Shown here: in pieces, positions 21,849 to 31,870 of the stretch | Numbering within the stretch: the stretch's first letter is position 1 | Layout of the letters: every line of letters starts with the position of its first letter | Source: Xiphydria camelus | Taxonomy: Eukaryota > Arthropoda > Insecta > Hymenoptera > Xiphydriidae | DNA length: 64,000 bases | Direction: 5' to 3' | Assembly (NCBI GenBank): GCA_963678675.1 | Contig: OY783199.1 | Coordinates: forward strand, 937,501 to 1,001,500 | Translations under genes and position numbers: made by a program | Notes under the pieces: model-generated | Told to the model about the DNA's origin: nothing | What the model saw: the letters and a program-made list of their open reading frames with translations, nothing else | Database searches by the model: none

Positions 21849-23639
21849 GTACGAGAGGCGCTCGATCGAAAAGACAGGTGATCTCTCGAGGCGGCCGGAC
21901 ATACCCTGATGATTTTCAATCCAAGCGTGACCGTAGGGCACGTGCCACCGGTCATCCCTCTCTCTCTCTCTCTCTCTCTCCTCCTCCTCTCCCTTCCTTT
22001 CGCATCCTCCTGCCGCTGACGTTGGTTACGATCCCATCACGCGTGTCCACTACTATACCGGCTCCTCTCTACACGCGCCGCGGTGCGAGGACCTCCGCGA
22101 AAATTCGATGGGTCGTTACGGCGCTATGGGAACGAATGTAGTTCGCAGCCGCCCCCCCCCCCCCCCCCCAAATCGCCGAACACAATTTAGCGGCCCTTTC
22201 TGTGTGCCGCGGGAGATTCCGGGCGCGCACGGGATTGCAGCGCGTCGCGCCGGTGCGGTTGTCGCGTGGACAAGCGTCAGGCGGGGGTGGTACATACACG
22301 GAGCGCGTACCCCTGCGGGGCGACGTCATTCCGAATGCGATTCCACGCGACGCGGCGGGCGGCGAAGGATGCGCCGGTGCAGTTTGGCGCATCGAGCATG
22401 ATGGTTATGGAAATCAATGTACTCCGCTATGAGATTTACGGGGGCAATCTCGTAAAGAAATGATTAATTTTATAATTGCGTATACTCTATTGGAAAAGAG
22501 CTTTATGTTTAAGTACGTTAAAAATGCAATCTTTTTGCAACGAGGTATCGACGATTCTACGCGCAACGGAACGCTTTTTTTTTCGGTAAAATCGAGGACA
22601 ACGCATCGCGGTACTCCCTTCGAGATTATACGAGTTGACGAACGCCGGAGCCCCGAATCCTCCGATCGACACCCGGGAGATCCGAATCTCCGGGAACGTG
22701 GAGGAATCCGCGGAAAATCGGGCGAGCCTCGCGAGCCGTGACCGTGTAAAATGTGTAAATACGACGCGGCAGTCCGCTGGGTCCGGCGCGACGCGATCAC
22801 CGCTGCAGCCGTTGCTCTTTCACGCGGTTACGCCCCCTTTTCTCATCGGCCGTCGATGGAAAGCCGCCCGAGGAAATTCACCAGCGGCGATCGATTCGAT
22901 CGTGAAATCGTGACTAAGGGCAACGTCTCTCGTCTCTCTCATCGCGCGCGCGAGAAGACATTTACTTTCCCGCCGCGCTTGCGGGCGCCGCGATCGCGCA
23001 GCGCGAGGCTTCGGAAATATTTTCCACGCGAGACACACACACCGCGTCTTTGATATCGATACCGGCAGAGCAGGACACGTCATGCGACGTCCTCCCAATC
23101 GCACGCAATCGTAATCGGTGTGCGCGTTTCGTCGCGCAATCGAGAGTGGAGGGAACCAAGAGAGCCACGGGGGTTTTGTGGATTCGAATTTAACGCGGGG
23201 GAGGACGGGATAACGCGAGCAAAGGCTTCTCCATTCGGTGTATCGTCGGCCGCGATCGGCAGCGCGCGCGGTCACTTTGATATCGGGGGGGCCCCCAACG
23301 AATTAGGGTTCGCCCGCGCCTGACCCCCGTGCGGTTGGCCCTGCGCGCGGCTCCCGCAACATTCGGGCCCGCGGCAAAAAACCCACCCGCGGCCAGACGG
23401 GGGCCCGTACACGATACGGCGCGCCCTCTGGACCACAGCGAAGAGAGGAGAGGGTGCCGCCGCGCGGCTTAGCTGTGGGAGCGACGATAAAAAATAAATG
23501 AGTTTGCGCTACGATTAAGAGTGGCGCGGCTACCGTCGCGCGCTGCTGTACTATAAAACGCAGCCAATGTGTCTTACGACGTCACGCCGATGCGTTTGCT
23601 CTTTCGTCGAATTTAATAAGGCGTAAGCGGGGACGCGCG
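21343..23639. other. Non-genic GC-rich stretch with simple repeats
   Basis: No gene supported. It holds a (CCG)n tract at about 21819-21849, (CT)n at 21959-21980 and an 18-base poly-C run at 22152-22169. All long frames are Arg-rich and overlap each other. Confidence 0.55.
22152..22169. repeat. Poly-C homopolymer (18 bases)
   Basis: Eighteen uninterrupted C; a second C run of about 17 is at 30417-30433. Confidence 0.9.
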
Positions 23640-23957
23640 CTAATAATTGGCTCGTCATTTTCGAGCAGGTATAGGGAGGCTTGGGAATTGTCAAGGAATT
23701 TAGCAGGGCGACGATTATTTCTGACATTTTCGGAGAAAGGTTTATTCGGAGTACGAACCTTATTGGAAAGTTTATGAGTCACGAATAGGATTTTTTTTTT
23801 TTTTTTTTCGTATCGAATCTGACTCGTAATTCTTGAGCTGAGATAGGAGGGTTTGGGTATTATTAAAGAATTTAGCGGGACGACGACTGCATCGTACACG
23901 TTCGAAGAAAAGTTGATACGAATACGAACCCATTAGAAGATGGAAAAAATTGAACAA
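23640..23957. repeat. Diverged direct repeat, two units of about 135 bp
   Basis: Unit 1 (about 23650-23785) reads GGGAGGCTTGGGAATTGTCA, GAATTTAGCAGGGCGACGAT, then GAACC. Unit 2 (about 23822-23955) reads GGAGGGTTTGGGTATTATTA, GAATTTAGCGGGACGACGAC, then GAACCCATTAGAAG. A poly-T run lies between the units. Confidence 0.65.
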
Positions 23958-24143
23958 TAATGATTATCGTGCCAAAACAGTAAATACGATGACATGCAGA
24001 CGACAGCTTCGACGATGTCGTGTTGAATAATCTGCAGTATAGTAACGATTATCATTGAAACAGTGGCCACTACTATTCCCTATGTAGTACCGTCGAAACT
24101 GTCACCTGTAAGTACTTATCATTTCGGCACGGTAATCGTTGAT
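23958..24143. mobile_element. MITE family J, copy 1
   Basis: GATTATCGTGCCAAAACAGT faces CATTTCGGCACGGTAATC, and GACAGCTTCGACGATGTCG faces GTACCGTCGAAACTGTC. The same layout recurs at 40757-40933. Confidence 0.7.
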
Positions 24144-24990
24144 GTTCCATTTTGCTTCATGATAGCAGAACGTACGTTTATTCACCTCAAAATTCCATTT
24201 GCTCCTCGTTAATAAATTCTTATCCATCGCGAGAACGAATGTTTCTGTACCTGCAGATTCCCATCAAAGTAAACTCTTCTCTCGTCGATGCATTAATCTC
24301 TGCCAACCCCTTCGCCGTGCCCAAGAGCGCGCGGAGCATTCGTCGCGACCGATCGCGCGCGCAGTCTCATTCGATTCCGATCCGTGCTCGACTTAGGGGG
24401 GCGGCCTTTGGGGGGGAGGGGGGGGAGCGCAGGAAATTGGAAATCGATAGAAAAGCCCGCGTCGCGCCGATCTCTCGGGCAGGTGCGCCGGTGTGGTTCG
24501 CTGCGGGCCGCCAGCGCGCGCGCGGGGGATGCGCCCGCTCTCGAAATTAACGGCCGCGCAGTCTCTCTCGCCGCCGTCGATTCTTTGTCCGGAGGTATAT
24601 CGTGCGCCTCCGAAGAGTTCCTCCCGATTGCCGCGCGCCCCGCGCGTCAATTGGCCGTCTGACGAAACCATTTGGAGCGGCGCGCCGCAGTTTCGTGTGA
24701 ATTGCATTAGTCGCGCCCCGCGCGAGGGCGGGTGGAGTCGCACACCTACTCTCGAGTCACCCGCGTCGATCGGGGACCCCGGCGATGCATCGTCACCGCG
24801 CGGAGAGAAGCCGGGGCGCGCCGCACACGAAGTCCCCACGCCGCGGTGCGATGTGCGGCGCGTTGGAAGTCATATCGCGCATCCTCGTGGTGAATTTGGA
24901 GCTGTAGGGTCGTCGCTTAAATTTTCTCGATTACCCCTTCGCCGTGATGAAGAGAAAAATCGTAAAGCGAATGTTCTTTTCGTATGTATA
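24144..24990. other. Non-genic GC-rich stretch
   Basis: No gene recognised; frames on both strands overlap and are Arg/Ala-rich. Confidence 0.5.
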
Positions 24991-25202
24991 AACGCTGAGA
25001 AAATTAATTCGGTTAAAGTGACAAAACGCATCTAGTTAAACGAGTTTAGCTCATCTGATCGAAATACAGGTCAGTTGAACTAAATATCAAGTTGTTTCAA
25101 CCAAATGTTTAGCTGTTCCCACCAAGAAGCGGTTAGTTTAACAAAACAATGGACATTTCATGAAACAGTTTCGTTAAATGGACCAAATATTTGTCTCGGT
25201 GA
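24991..25202. mobile_element. MITE family A, copy 5 (reverse)
   Basis: Starts CGCTGAGAAAATTAATTCGG, then AAACGCATCTAGTTAAACG and AAATACAGGTCAGTTGAACT, and ends GACCAAATATTTGTCTCGGT. Confidence 0.75.
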
Positions 25203-26007
25203 ACAGGGCAGAATTATTTCCGAGACTAGTAACCACCATGCCACAAAATAACAAAATTACCGCTGGCAAACAACCTGGTCATAAGACGGCCCGGTGTTAT
25301 AATTTACATTATAATTTGGTTCCGATTCCGATGAACCTCAGCCGATTTTGATTTCGTAAACGTAGTATGAAACGTTGATTATTCGGAAAAAAAAAAATTA
25401 TTTCACCACGCGAGAGTGGATAATTGCAGAGAAAATTGTCTAATCTAATGGTATTTTTCCGTTAACATTTTTACTTTGAAAATGAGAGGAGAACACGCGT
25501 GAAAGTCTTGCAATTGGAGGAAAACAAGCTCCGATGAGCTACAAATACGAATTTTCCACCGACTCGAAGAACTCCTTAAAGGCGGATCGCATCCGATATC
25601 TTTCGTCGAAACGCTTTCTTGCGGTACTCGCATGAGTATACGCGTGTATAGGTGCTCATAACCGCGGTTACCACCGCCGGGTTCACCGCGACGGTAATTT
25701 AAAGATCGTCGGAGGGATTATACGACTACGCCCGTAATGGAAGTACCTACTATATAGCCGAGCCGCACGTCGCTTAAGTAATGTGCGGTCAAAATTGAAA
25801 ACGCATCGCGCACGCACCGCGAGGAAAGTGGATTCTAATCGCTCGGGGCCCCACGATATCTCCGCGTGATAGCGTGGGACCACTAACACCGCTCTCGATC
25901 GTTTGATGGGCACGGCACCCTCTGAGAAATCGTTACAGTAATACCATTTCCGGGCTAATTAGCTCCGTACCGGGTAAAAGTGGTAACTCGGGTTGAAGAG
26001 GAAATTC
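25203..26007. other. Non-genic stretch
   Basis: No gene or recognised element. Confidence 0.5.
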
Positions 26008-26190
26008 GAAATTGATTATCTCGATATCGATTGCAGATATCGAGGAAAGTTTTCAACGCAAAATGTTTATCTGTATTTTTACTGCGAAAAGCTGCTCGGC
26101 ATTTTTTCGCGTATCTCCACTGCGTTTCGAGATAATCGCGTTGAAAGTTGAACGGAAACTGGAGCGTCTATCCCACTTTTTCGCCCCATG
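26008..26190. repeat. Palindromic family F, diverged subtype copy 2
   Basis: GATTATCTCGATATCGATTG, TATCTGTATTTTTACTGCG and GAGATAATCGCGTTGAAAG match the reverse complement of 11440-11660. Confidence 0.65.
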
Positions 26191-26219
26191 TATATAGGTG
26201 TACACACGCGCTCAGCGAC

Positions 26220-26698
26220 TTACGTACACCGTGAGAAGAGTTTATTTGTAGCCAATAAATATACACTTTATTGTGGCGAATTAAATATTTCGTCGAGCCA
26301 AGTAAATATGCACGTGTATCACAGTATCAGACTGCTTCTTTCATTGAAACACACGGAACAAAGATAAATCGTAGACTTTACACGGTTTTTGGTAAATTTT
26401 GGGGCATGGCCAATTTATCAATTTTAGTAAAAATTAGAATAAAACTCGTAGAAGTTGCAGCCGTTGCTGCAATTCTTATTAAAATTTTAGTTATCGTAAC
26501 GATAGACTGGCCTTGTCCCGAAATTTACCACAAACTCTTTGTAAGAGAGAGAGAGTGCTGCGATTTATATTTTTCCGCGCAGAATAGATCAACGGCTAAC
26601 GAGTATTTGCTTGGGGCCCAAAGAAATATTTACTTCTCCGTAACCAATTATATGTATATTAACCGTACGCGTCAATTAACCGTTTTCTCGGTGCACTC
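26220..26698. mobile_element. Composite element with CAC-N-GAG ends surrounding a family H copy
   Basis: Left end ACACCGTGAGAAGAGTTTAT; right end CGTTTTCTCGGTGCACTC, whose reverse complement begins GTGCACCGAGAAAACG. AATATTTCGTCGAGCCAAGT faces TTGCTTGGGGCCCAAAGAAA-type sequence. The family H palindrome (26378-26546) sits in the middle, so this may be one element holding another. Confidence 0.5.
26378..26546. repeat. Palindromic family H, copy 2
   Basis: ACACGGTTTTTGGTAAATTT, TTGCAGCCGTTGCTGCAATT and CTTGTCCCGAAATTTACCAC match copy 1 at 10584-10756. Confidence 0.75.
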
Positions 26699-27154
26699 AT
26701 ATCTACCAGTTACGCAGAAAGAGAACGCGCCGGAGCCCCCGACCGCGCGCGCACTAATTCAAAGTCATAAGCCCTCTCGGCTAATGTACGAATGCGAAGA
26801 CGCGGAGGGTTGCCTCGGGATTTCGGGGCGAAGAGATGGCGGTCAAGATATATACCGGTCCCGCCCGAGACTAGGGGTGTCTCGCCGCTAAGAGGGTAGC
26901 CACCGGCTTCCGGCCGGGACATTTCCTGTAGTCGCTCGCTACTCTCCTCTCTCGACTGTACAAACGCTCCCGGGTTCTGTTCTCCCTTGCGCGCGGACCG
27001 GAAGCCGCGCTCGGACCGCGCCGCGATACAGCGACCATCGTTGCGTATACCGAGAGACAAGTTGACTAAACTGGCGTTTACGAATGGGCGAGGAAACATT
27101 TAGTCAGTTGAACTGATAATTAAGTTGACTTATAAAATTACTACCGAATTTATT
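26699..27154. other. Non-genic stretch
   Basis: No gene or clear repeat. Confidence 0.5.
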
Positions 27155-27368
27155 GCACAAAGAAAACGAATTAGTCGGGTCTACCTACTGTTAATCATTT
27201 ATTTACATCGATTTGATCTTTTTTTCGTAGGTATTAATTTGATATTTCTTCCTTGCAATCGTATACTATTCCACATGACTGTAAGGAAAAAGGATATGAA
27301 ATTGATGAATTAAATGATTTCATTGATATAAATAAATGATTACTTGCGACCCCGCTTTTTTTTTTCTC
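27155..27368. mobile_element. MITE family B, copy 3 (right end eroded)
   Basis: CACAAAGAAAACGAATTAGT, TTGATATTTCTTCCTTGCAA, CCACATGACTGTAAGGAAAA and TAAATGATTACTTGCGACCC are all family B blocks. The right end dissolves into a T run directly next to copy 4. Confidence 0.75.
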
Positions 27369-27370
27369 AA

Positions 27371-27735
27371 TGCACAGAGAAAAAGAATTAGTCGGATCTA
27401 CTAAAAATTACATGCGGCGTCGCGAGTAATTATTTATCCGCGTCATTTAAATCTTTTTCCATTTTAATTTGATACTTCTTCTTTGATATAGACCACTTTT
27501 GGTGTCAAATAACAATGTCGTAGCACTGAATAACACCAGATATACGATACATATAGATCCAAACCGGTGAAATGGTGTTGACAATTAGCACCACTCTTTT
27601 ACTGCGCATGATTGCGAGGAAAGGATATCGAACGGACGTATTGAAAAATATCATCGTTATAATTAAATAATTACTTGCGACTCCGGAAGTAATGTAATCG
27701 TCAGTAGATCCAACTAATTCTTTTTCTCTGCGCGT
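27371..27735. mobile_element. MITE family B, copy 4, interrupted by family C
   Basis: Starts GCACAGAGAAAAAGAATTAG and ends CTAATTCTTTTTCTCTGCGC. The central palindrome is split by about 120 bp at 27486-27606 that no other B copy has. Confidence 0.8.
27486..27606. mobile_element. Family C element inserted in a family B MITE
   Basis: ACCACTTTTGGTGTCAAATA faces the region TGGTGTTGACAATTAGCACC, and ACCGGTGAAATGGTGTTGAC matches family C at 7190-7290. Exact junctions and target duplication are unclear. Confidence 0.6.
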
Positions 27736-27739
27736 ATTC

Positions 27740-28567
27740 CCGATTCCCGATAACCGATCGACATGACACATGGAGCAAACTTCCTCCCGCTGCAGAGTTC
27801 AACGCGCAAACATTCGCCGCTGCGGGAAAAATCACCCGTCGCGCTCATCTCTCCGCTCCTATTCCGCTTATATTATCATTCCCCGCGGCGGCGACCCGTC
27901 GATTTCGGGAAATCGATCGGAAGCCTCGCCTCGCCGAGCGAATCATCCGATTTCCATACTCGCGGCGCGAACAAAACGCGAGAAGCGCGCGGGTTAGACG
28001 CGCGTAGACGGACGCGGGGAAACGCCCCCCTCGCTCGCTCTCGCTCTCGCTCTCCCGTGCAGCAGCGGCGAGCGCGACGCGAATTGGTTCCGGCGAGCGG
28101 GGGGGAATCGCGCCTGTGAGAGCGTCTCATCCTGATAAATTCATCGATCTCATTGTGTCGCCTGGTTCTCACCGCGAGCCGAGATCCGATCGTCGGCTCG
28201 CTGGACCGCGAAACTCCCGCTATACCTACTTGTGCCGGAGATCGATATCTCCTCCGCGCGGCGCGCGAAGGAATAGCCGAGTAGCGCGCCCGATCGTCGC
28301 CCTGCTTCCGCTGCCGCGGTTTCTGACGGGCGACGGATAGAAGAGCGAAACCCGGTGACGGACTCGTATACGCGGCGATTGAGGGAAAGAAAGAGTGAAG
28401 AAGAAGAAGCTTTATTATGGCACTAGGGCGGGCCCTTTAAGCGCCTGTACAGAAAGAGATACAATAGAAAAGATACAGCAGTAAAATTAACGCGAAAACA
28501 ATAGAAATAACGCAATAACAAAAATAAACTTGAGAATAATAAGCGCAGTGAAAGAAGTAAAGATAAT

Positions 28568-28605
<38 letters not shown>

Positions 28606-28956
28606 AAGAGAGAACGACTTTCGATCGAAGTCTCGCATCATTTGCGACGGCACGGTACGTATACCATTAGACGCGGCGCGATATCGCGTGCGTGGAGCGT
28701 ATAGGTAACCACGTAACGCGTGTCGTAGGCGGAGCTGATCAGAACGAAAGAGAAGAGCCGGCGGTCGCACATGCGCTCTTTCCTGGAGCCTCCCACAGTG
28801 TTCCTGCCGTTCTCTCTGCCCCCCTCCTGCTGTCGCTATCGAAAGGTTTTTCCGCGACTTACGTGCGCACATCGCGCGATCGTCGGAGTGCGCGGCGAGG
28901 GAAGTGCTCGACGGCGTACGACTTCCGGTAGCGCTCAGTTTCGAGATCTCTCGATA
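27740..28956. other. Non-genic stretch with a (GA)n tract
   Basis: No gene supported. It holds a (GA)n microsatellite at about 28572-28602 and (CT)-rich sequence near 28030-28050. Confidence 0.55.
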
Positions 28957-29175
28957 CGCCGTAAAAAGATTTTTATTCTTAATTTTTTTCCAATACGTGG
29001 TTATAAAAATTAATATGTCTTTTAATTATGAAGATTAATACATCTTACGAAATTTTCCCTTGTCTACATACTGCATAACGGAGTATATTAATTCTCATAT
29101 TAATCATGTAGGTACAGATAAAAGTTTCATATGCAATTTTTTTTTTAATTTAATGCACGTTTTCTTTACAGCGTA
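28957..29175. mobile_element. MITE family K, copy 2
   Basis: ACGCCGTAAAAAGATTTTTA, CCAATACGTGGTTATAAAAA, AATTAATATGTCTTTTAATT and right end TTTCTTTACAGCGTA. AAAATTAATATG faces the inverse TATTAATTCTCAT. Confidence 0.7.
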
Positions 29176-29204
29176 CATTTTTCCAATTTCTGCTCGCGAG
29201 AATT

Positions 29205-29670
29205 CCGCGGGGTTTACGGGACGAAACGCATCTAGTTAAGCGTGTTTCGTTATTCCAACTAAAATACTGGTCAGTTGAACTAAATATTCGCAGAGAAAAA
29301 GAACGCGCTGGATCTACTGAGAATTATTTGCGGGGTCGCTGGTAATTATTTGTTTGCAACGATTAAATTTGTCTTCATATTGATTTGATATTTTTTTTTC
29401 GCAATCACATAGGTACTATTCCAAACGATTATAAGGAAGAGATATCAAATTGATGTATTGTATTAAATAATCGCTCTCGCGACTCCGCGAATAATAATTT
29501 TCAGTAAATCCAACCACGTAATTCTTTCTCTCTGCGTTTAGTTATTCCAACGAAAAAAAGTGGCCAGTCGAACCAAACAGCCGAAGAGGATCCACATTTC
29601 GCCAAACAGTAACAGCTGTCCATCGTCTCCAAGATTTCGCTCAAACTGACCAAATTTTTGTCCTCAATGT
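29205..29670. mobile_element. MITE family A, copy 6 (reverse), interrupted by family B
   Basis: Left part ACGAAACGCATCTAGTTAAG and CTAAAATACTGGTCAGTTGA up to 29288; right part TTTAGTTATTCCAACG, GAGGATCCACATTTCGCC, GTCTCCAAGATTTCGC from 29537. The two halves rejoin into a normal family A order once the B insert is removed. Confidence 0.8.
29289..29536. mobile_element. MITE family B, copy 5, inserted in family A
   Basis: Starts CGCAGAGAAAAAGAACGCGC and ends AATTCTTTCTCTCTGCG. All family B internal blocks are present in order. Flanks read AAATATT on the left and TTTAGTT on the right, which fits a TT target duplication. Confidence 0.85.
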
Positions 29671-31870
29671 ATAAACGCTCCTTCCGCTTCCTCCTATGCT
29701 CCTTCCGCGCGCGCGCGCGCGCGCCGAAAGATCCGTCGCGGCGACACGCGCCCGTCGATCCCGTTTCGGGCGAAACGACCCACTAACGGTGCCTCGCGGC
29801 ACGGTCGTCGTCACCGCGTAACGAGGATGATCGAGATCGGGGCGGCCCCGATATTTCCCTCGGAGATCCATCGGGGATCGACGCGCCGCGATTCGATACG
29901 CGGAGTCTGCGTCGCTTTCGCGAATTATATCGGCTAAACGCCGCGCTTCCCGTCACCCCGTTCGTTTTCTCGTTGGGACATTTGATTCCCCTACCGCGCG
30001 CGCGCGCGCAGCTATTCGCCGCGCACGACCGTAACGAACGGCGGCGCGGTCCTCTCGCGTCGTGAGAAAGATCCGCTCCTCTTATTTTCAGCGCGAAGGA
30101 GGTTTTCTTCCGTGCGTACCGCGCGCGAGCGCTCCCTGCGTCGGGGCGAGATTAACGAAACCGATGGGTGGCCCCTTAAACGAGCCGAGCTCACAATGGC
30201 TCGCGTATACACACACACACACATTCGCGCCGGTACGTCGCGGAGGGACTTCTTCGCGGGGGGGCGCCGCTCCGTCGCGGAGAGGGCCGAGGTGTTAAGG
30301 GTTTTCCCACATACAAGGTGGCACTGAGCTCCAGCCGTGTGTGAGAATCCATTCCGGGCGACTTCACAGAGATACCCGGGGGGTCTCTCGCTCTTATTTT
30401 TCCCCTCCCCGCCTCACCCCCCCCCCCCCCCCCGCCGCCGAACCGATCGTCGAACTCCCGCGTGGATACGCGCGCACCGCCGCGCCGTCGGTAGGTATAG
30501 CCTACGTGCTCGCCCCCCGCGCGCGGATCGTCGTACGGTGCATCGAAATACCTGGGTTTTGCGCGCGCGACTCGTGTCCACGCGGTCTCGGTTCGATATC
30601 GCGATTATCTCTCGACCCGTGCACTTTTCGGTGATTTTGCCGAGGAGCTTTTTCGCGGATCGCGCTGCGAGCTCTCAAAAAGTCTTATACCAAATTTCTC
30701 GATAAGACTCGCCGTCTGCGAAATGAGCGCGGTCAAAGCCGACGCGAACTCCTAAGAGGTTTCTACGATTTTATCACGCAGTTGCATCGTCGTCTACCGT
30801 TTTTTCTTCAGCCGCACTTACACTTAAAAGTACACACGCAAAGCAGGCCTCACGCGTGGGACGCGTGTATCGTATTACAATTCCCACAAACAGCCTTCGA
30901 ATCGTTACGCAGCGCGCGAACCCTGTGTCGAAATCTGTGTGCAAACATTAGGCCAAGCTCCTCCGCCAATACGTAGGCGGAAAATTTCCAAAGCCGGGCT
31001 TGTCGGCGCCCCGATAAGACGCTGATTCATCCGGCACCCCCTCGCCCCCACGATCGACCCTGCAGACCCGTGCAGCCGCGCGCTCCTCGACGAGAATCTC
31101 CGCTCAAACGCAAACTGCGCCACTCCGCTGCACCCGCGACTCGACGCACGTGGCGTGGCGCGGCGAGACGAGCGCTCCGGATTCGCGCGCGCGCCGCAGG
31201 TACACGCGATACACCACCGCCGGCACAGCACGTATAGGTACTCGGTAGACGCGGCGCGCTTCGTACATAGGTAAATTAAGTAGGTAGATAAATGGTTAAT
31301 AGCCACGATGCAAGAGGTGGGTGTACCCGAGCCCGCCTACCGTCCAATGCGGTGGCTGGTTCCCCGGGGGGGCTACTCGGGAGTCTCTCGCCACCAGGGT
31401 CCCTTCTCTCCCCGGCCAGCCGAGAAGGACTCCGGGGGCCGCCGCGATAATAGTCATCCGGGCCCCTCAGTCCGCGCTCCATAGGACCAGGACCCGAGCG
31501 AAACGCCGCGTCGCGAGATCAGACTTCTGCGACGACGAAGAGCCCGTATCCGCGCGCGCGCGCGCGCGAGTCGACCGTGCGCCGCTCCTCGGATGACACC
31601 TGGTGCCGCGCCGCGCCGCGCCGCGCAAAACGAGAGCCGTGTCTTGGGAGTGCGCGAAGAGACGTTCTCCGCGCGCCGTAATTCGCGGCGCGACGTTCGT
31701 CGAGGTGTGTAATCGCGACGCGTGCTGTGCCGCGGACCACCCCTCTGAGATTACGAGGGACGCGGGTCGCGGTGAGAAGGCGACGTCGACGCAGCGTTGA
31801 AGATCGCCGTTGTCGGAGTGTCGTGCGTGTCGAGGCAGTTGGAACGTCGTCGGGGTGCGGCGACACGAGG
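29671..31870. promoter_or_regulatory. CpG-rich region upstream of the Oaz start codon
   Basis: No coding gene seen. It carries (CG)n tracts (29708-29724, 29998-30010, 31553-31570), a poly-C run (30417-30433) and an (AC)n run (30208-30222). The 5' UTR and promoter of the zinc-finger gene probably lie in the last few hundred bases, but no TATA box, initiator or donor site is certain. Confidence 0.35.

Noticed and set aside
22152..22169. Poly-C run as an i-motif or telomere-like element
   Set aside because: A single homopolymer without TTAGG-type repeats nearby; insect telomeric repeats were not seen anywhere.
26271..26891. 206-codon plus-strand frame
   Set aside because: Lies across the palindromic family H element and a CAC-N-GAG-ended repeat; no protein motif.
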